This document shows positions 5,610 through 7,660 of a DNA stretch of 7,660 nucleotides, piece by piece. This DNA comes from Actinomycetota bacterium (lineage in GTDB: Bacteria > Actinomycetota > Actinomycetes > Propionibacteriales > Nocardioidaceae). The translations under genes and the position numbers were made by a program. The notes beneath the pieces were generated by a model, which saw only the letters and a list, made by a program, of their open reading frames with translations, searched no databases and had not been told where the DNA came from. Location of the stretch: contig WLIH01000111.1 in NCBI GenBank assembly GCA_009702305.1, positions 1 through 7,660 on the forward strand, given 5' to 3'. Each line of letters opens with the position of its first letter. Within the stretch, counting starts at the first letter, position 1.

Positions 5610-6101
5610 ATGGCCGACTCGTCCTTCGACATCGTCAGCAAGCTCGACCGCCAGGAGGTCGACAACGCGCTCGGGCAGGCCGCCCGCGAGATCGCGACCC
5701 GCTTCGACTTCAAGGGCACCGGCGCCACGATCGAGTGGCAGGGCGAGCAGGCGATCGAGATCACCGCGTCGGCCGACGACCGCGCGAGCGCCGTGCTCGA
5801 CGTCTTCAAGGACAAGCTGATCAAGCGCAACCAGAGCCTAAAGATCCTCGACGCGGGCGAGCCGCGCCAGTCGGGCCGGGAGTCCAAGATCTCGATCGCG
5901 CTCAAGGAGGGCATCAGCTCCGAGGACGCCAAGAAGATCACCAAGCTGATCCGCGACGAAGGCCCCAAGGGAGTCAAGGCGCAGATCCAGGGCGACGAGC
6001 TGCGGGTCTCGTCCAAGAAGCGCGACGACCTGCAGGCGGTGCAGGCCCTGGTCAAGGGTCAGGACCTCGACTTCGCGGTGCAGTTCACCAACTACCGCTG
6101 A
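5610..6101 (+). CDS. yajQ: YajQ family cyclic di-GMP-binding protein
   Basis: A 163-residue cytosolic protein, the same length as the E. coli member. Family hallmarks are [20 protein letters not shown] (4-23), the RFDFKGT segment (31-37), [12 protein letters not shown] (64-75), an alternating basic/acidic stretch [20 protein letters not shown] (about 101-120) and the C-terminus [12 protein letters not shown] (152-163). Some YajQ proteins bind cyclic di-GMP and modulate transcription factors; others have been reported to bind nucleic acid or partner proteins. Which role applies here cannot be told, and no cyclic di-GMP enzyme lies in the window. One CTA leucine codon (residue 77) stands out in a gene that otherwise uses CTG/CTC. 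The stop overlaps the next ATG in a TGATG, so translation of the two genes is probably coupled. Confidence 0.95.
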   Translation: MADSSFDIVSKLDRQEVDNALGQAAREIATRFDFKGTGATIEWQGEQAIEITASADDRASAVLDVFKDKLIKRNQSLKILDAGEPRQSGRESKISIALKEGISSEDAKKITKLIRDEGPKGVKAQIQGDELRVSSKKRDDLQAVQALVKGQDLDFAVQFTNYR

Positions 6102-6571
6102 TGCCTGCTGCGCGTCCTGCGGCGCGGGTCGAGATCGACGCACCGCTGGAGCGGGTCTGGGCGATCATGCTCGACGCAGCGGCGTACGCCGAGTGGAACC
6201 CGTTCGTCGTCCGCGCCGAGACCGCGCACCCGCCCGCGGTCGGCAACCCGATCGTGCTGCACGTGCGCTGGACCAGTGGTCGCACCGCCCGCTCGCCGGA
6301 GCGGATCAGCGCCGTCGACCACCCGACCACCGACACCGACGGGGACACGACGACCGCGTGCCTGTCCTACGTCTACGAGGGCCTGCCGGCACGCCTCGGT
6401 CTCGTGCGCGGTGTGCGCCACCAGCGCCTCACCCAGCGAGCCGGCGGCCCCACGACCTACGACACCGTCGAGGAGTTCAGCGGGCCGCTGGTCCGCCTGG
6501 CCGGGCCCGACCGGGTCGCGGACGGCTTCCGGCGCCACGCCGAGGCGCTCAAGGCCCGCGCCGAACGCTGA
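6101..6571 (+). CDS. SRPBCC-fold protein (polyketide cyclase/START-like)
   Basis: A 156-residue single-domain protein of the SRPBCC superfamily, a helix-grip fold that binds hydrophobic ligands in a deep cavity. The N-terminal beta strand ARVEIDAPLERVW (8-20), the helix ending in YAEWNPFV (29-36) and the C-terminal long helix DRVADGFRRHAEALKARAE (137-155) are diagnostic. The WNPF motif is typical of the polyketide cyclase/dehydrase group. There is no signal peptide. The ligand is unknown. It starts at the ATG of a TGATG overlap with yajQ, so it is almost certainly in the same operon; a functional link to YajQ is possible but not shown. The tract TTDTDGDTTT (77-86) looks like a flexible loop replacing part of the central sheet. 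Confidence 0.87.
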   Translation: MPAARPAARVEIDAPLERVWAIMLDAAAYAEWNPFVVRAETAHPPAVGNPIVLHVRWTSGRTARSPERISAVDHPTTDTDGDTTTACLSYVYEGLPARLGLVRGVRHQRLTQRAGGPTTYDTVEEFSGPLVRLAGPDRVADGFRRHAEALKARAER

Positions 6572-6574
6572 TCC

Positions 6575-6610
6575 CGTCGGACCGGAGCGGGGTGCCGCTC
6601 CGGCCCGACG
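6575..6610. terminator. Bidirectional terminator between the SRPBCC gene and cysA
   Basis: CGTCGG (6575-6580) and CCGGAGCGG (6582-6590) pair with CCGCTCCGG (6595-6603) and CCGACG (6605-6610), with one A-C mismatch and a GGTG tetraloop. It begins four bases after the SRPBCC stop and ends seven bases before the cysA stop codon, exactly between two convergent ends. There is no U-tract on either side, as is common in actinobacteria. Confidence 0.8.
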
Positions 6611-6617
6611 AGAGCCG

Positions 6618-7598
6618 TCAGCCGACCAGCGAGCCCATCACAGGCACCGTGGTCGCGCCGGTCGCCGGCGTCAGCCACACGGAGACGCCGACCTCGAGGC
6701 CGAGCGAGCGCGCGTGGGTGCGCGTCATCAGCACCGTGATCTCGTCGCCCGCGGCCGTGGTGACCGTGGTGCGGACCTCGAACCCGATGCGCAGCAGGCG
6801 GGTGACCGTGCCCTCGACCGCACCGGCGAGACCGGGCTGGAGGGCGACCTCGATGTCGTGCGGACGCAGGATCACGCCGCCGAGGGTGGTGACCTCCCCG
6901 AGGAAGCCCATCACGAAGTCGTTGGCCGGGGTGTCGTAGAGCTGGTCGGGCGAGCCGACCTGCTCGACGCGACCCTCGTTGATGACCACGATCTCGTCGG
7001 CGACCTCGAGGGCCTCCTCCTGGTCGTGGGTCACGAAGACCGTCGTCACGTGGACCTCGTCGTGCAGGCGGCGCAGCCAGTCGCGCAGCTCCTTGCGGAC
7101 CTTGGCGTCCAGGGCGCCGAAGGGCTCGTCGAGCAGCAGCACCTTGGGCTCCACCGCCAGCGCGCGCGCCAGCGCCATCCGCTGACGCTGACCGCCGGAG
7201 AGCTGCGAGGGCAGCCGGTGGGAGAACTGCGAGAGGTGCACGAGCTTGAGCAGCTCGTCGACGCGCTCGGCGATCTCGGCCTTGGGCCGCTTGCGGATCT
7301 CGAGGCCGAACGCGACGTTCTTGGCGACCGTCATGTGCTTGAAGACGGCATAGTGCTGGAACACGAAGCCGACGTTGCGCTTCTGGGCAGGCAGCTTCGT
7401 GGCGTCGACGCCCTCGATGCTGATCGAGCCGGTGTCGGCGGTGTCGAGTCCGGCGATGATGCGCAGCAGGGTCGACTTGCCGCCGCCGGAGGGGCCGAGC
7501 AGAGCGGTCAGCTGACCGGTGGGCAGGGACACGGAGACGTCGTCGAGCGCGACGAAGTCCCCGAACTTCTTGGTGACGTGCGAGACATCGATGCTCAT
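6618..7598 (-). CDS. cysA: Sulfate ABC transporter ATP-binding protein CysA
   Basis: A 326-residue nucleotide-binding subunit that powers sulfate/thiosulfate import from the cytoplasmic face. ATPase motifs are complete: Walker [10 protein letters not shown] (35-43), Q-loop Q81 in FVFQHYA, signature LSGGQRQR (133-140), Walker B VLLLDEP (153-159), D-loop GALDA (161-165) and switch H191 in VTHDQEE. The [12 protein letters not shown] and [10 protein letters not shown] segments and [16 protein letters not shown] (174-189) are typical of CysA rather than of other importer ATPases. A C-terminal regulatory TOBE-type domain begins with [10 protein letters not shown] (242-251). Length fits actinobacterial CysA. 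The ATG at 7598 has an AAGGAC Shine-Dalgarno 7 nt upstream, and the gene follows a probable permease by 21 bp, so it is the last gene of its operon. Molybdate specificity is less likely but not excluded. Confidence 0.95.
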   Translation of the reverse strand: MSIDVSHVTKKFGDFVALDDVSVSLPTGQLTALLGPSGGGKSTLLRIIAGLDTADTGSISIEGVDATKLPAQKRNVGFVFQHYAVFKHMTVAKNVAFGLEIRKRPKAEIAERVDELLKLVHLSQFSHRLPSQLSGGQRQRMALARALAVEPKVLLLDEPFGALDAKVRKELRDWLRRLHDEVHVTTVFVTHDQEEALEVADEIVVINEGRVEQVGSPDQLYDTPANDFVMGFLGEVTTLGGVILRPHDIEVALQPGLAGAVEGTVTRLLRIGFEVRTTVTTAAGDEITVLMTRTHARSLGLEVGVSVWLTPATGATTVPVMGSLVG

Positions 7599-7619
7599 GG
7601 GATCAGTCCTTGGGGAAAG

Positions 7620-7660
7620 TCACTTGGTGTTCTTGGGGCGGAGGAACGCGACGACGATCA
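7620..7660 (-). CDS. 3' end of a probable sulfate ABC transporter permease (partial)
   Basis: Only the last 12 codons and the TGA stop (7622-7620) are visible, reading IVVAFLRPKNTK. A hydrophobic run followed by a short basic tail is what the last membrane helix of a CysW/CysT-type permease looks like. The 21-bp gap to cysA on the same strand fits the usual permease-permease-ATPase order. The identity rests mainly on this context; the remainder lies beyond the right edge. Confidence 0.6.
   Translation of the reverse strand, partial: IVVAFLRPKNTK

Overview
This is a chromosomal stretch from a very high-GC actinobacterium. The evidence is strong G/C bias at third codon positions, GTG starts, promoters placed for leaderless transcripts, an F420-type (deazaflavin-dependent) oxidoreductase, and a pair of phosphatidylinositol-mannoside/lipomannan-type mannosyltransferases. 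The gene content would suit Nocardioides or a relative in the Propionibacteriales; this is inferred from protein style, not from a marker gene. I see no phage, transposon, CRISPR or integrative element.

Layout. Positions 1-24 (-) may be the first codons of a gene running off the left edge. Positions 80-4401 hold four genes in strictly alternating orientation: a PimC-like GT4 glycosyltransferase (+), an MptA/MptB-like GT-C mannosyltransferase (-), a Ddn-type deazaflavin-dependent oxidoreductase (+) and an MpaB/Lcp-type DUF2236 oxygenase (-). Both convergent pairs overlap at their stop codons (11 and 8 bp). The single divergent gap is 69 bp and carries TAnnnT -10 elements placed for leaderless transcripts on both strands. 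Next on the minus strand comes a secreted protein with a short collagen-like stretch (4506-5258), followed on its own strand by a perfect 19-bp inverted repeat. Upstream of it lie a hairpin terminator and tRNA-Tyr(GTA) (5410-5492). On the plus strand, yajQ and an SRPBCC-fold gene are coupled through a TGATG overlap and end at a strong hairpin. The right edge is the distal end of a minus-strand sulfate-uptake operon: cysA, preceded by the last codons of a probable permease.

How the genes work together. The two left-hand glycosyltransferases fit mannosylated envelope glycolipid synthesis, one using a nucleotide sugar in the cytoplasm and the other a polyprenyl-phosphate sugar at the membrane. 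The F420-type reductase and the DUF2236 oxygenase are both redox enzymes sharing a 3' end, but nothing shows that they share a pathway. YajQ and the SRPBCC protein are almost certainly co-transcribed. CysA energises sulfate import with permeases lying outside the window.

I find no clearly undescribed multi-gene system. The items most worth a second look are the head-to-tail interleaved block with its double leaderless promoter, the exported collagen-like protein and its palindrome, and the in-frame 12-bp tandem repeat in the GT4 interdomain linker.
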